A DNA stretch of 5,346 nt, from NCBI GenBank assembly GCA_948744995.1, contig CAPZCD010000063.1:1-5346 (forward strand), written 5' to 3'. Positions 5,277 to 5,346 of the stretch are shown piece after piece. Position 1 is the stretch's first letter, and each line of letters begins with the position of its first letter. The DNA is from an uncultured Rickettsiales bacterium (GTDB lineage Bacteria > Pseudomonadota > Alphaproteobacteria > Rickettsiales > UBA1997). Position numbers and translations under genes: made by a program. Under the pieces are notes generated by a model that saw only the letters and a program-made list of their open reading frames with translations, was not told the DNA's origin and ran no database searches.

Positions 5277-5346
5277 ATTTTCTTAAATTCTGGGACATCT
5301 CTCTATTTCTTGATTACCTCAATTGATCCCATAATCACCATAATAG
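5277..5346. other. Terminal stretch without a recognisable feature
   Basis: After the truncated dsbC-like frame nothing is identifiable. The zero frame beyond the stop reads IFLNSGTSLYFLITSIDP, which does not look like the continuation of a DsbC protein. On the minus strand a short open frame ends MGSIEVIKK and a stop (tail of a gene entering from the right?), too short to judge. Confidence 0.4.

Noticed and set aside
1..5346. CRISPR array, insertion sequence or complete mobile element spanning the window
   Set aside because: No regularly spaced direct repeats and no transposase or integrase. The 21-bp inverted repeat enclosing housekeeping genes is not enough to call a transposon.

Overview
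The window is a strongly AT-rich bacterial segment with one tight minus-strand operon, one horizontally acquired (phage-type) minus-strand gene carrying a frameshift, and one truncated plus-strand gene. AT richness, compact overlapping genes, a MurG that stands outside a mur/fts cluster, and a DsbC-like periplasmic thiol protein suggest a Gram-negative with a reduced, AT-biased genome. An alphaproteobacterial, Rickettsiales-like endosymbiont is my best guess; the sequence alone does not prove it.

Layout, left to right. 1-248: non-coding sequence with one arm of a 21-bp inverted repeat (34-54) and an imperfect hairpin (183-235). 249-1135 (minus): a Gp37/Gp68 (DUF5131) family gene, broken or recoded at an A7 run (641-647) that has the exact form and phase of an A_AAA_AAA -1 slippery site. 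1136-1604: an AT-rich spacer with a possible minus-strand promoter for that gene and a plus-strand promoter-like pair sitting in an inverted repeat. 1605-4633 (minus): a four-gene operon read right to left: RDD membrane protein, CoaD-like/P-loop kinase fusion, YraN (UPF0102) protein and MurG. 4634-5039: a divergent intergenic region. 5040-5276 (plus): a DsbC-like, signal-peptide-bearing protein cut off about 20 residues after its CPYC motif. The cut falls at the second arm of the 21-bp inverted repeat (5253-5273). 5277-5346: nothing recognisable.

How the genes work together. All junctions in the operon overlap (8, 4 and 1 nt), so translation is probably coupled. The operon joins coenzyme A biosynthesis (a PPAT domain fused to what looks like a dephospho-CoA kinase domain, a bacterial counterpart in layout of eukaryotic CoA synthase) with lipid II synthesis (MurG), plus a nuclease-like YraN and a small membrane protein.

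Most worth a second look: the CoaD-kinase fusion, the in-phase slippery heptamer in the DUF5131 gene, the 21-bp inverted repeat near both window ends that coincides with the dsbC truncation, and a diverged ~65-bp element found at nearly the same distance upstream of both minus-strand transcription units.
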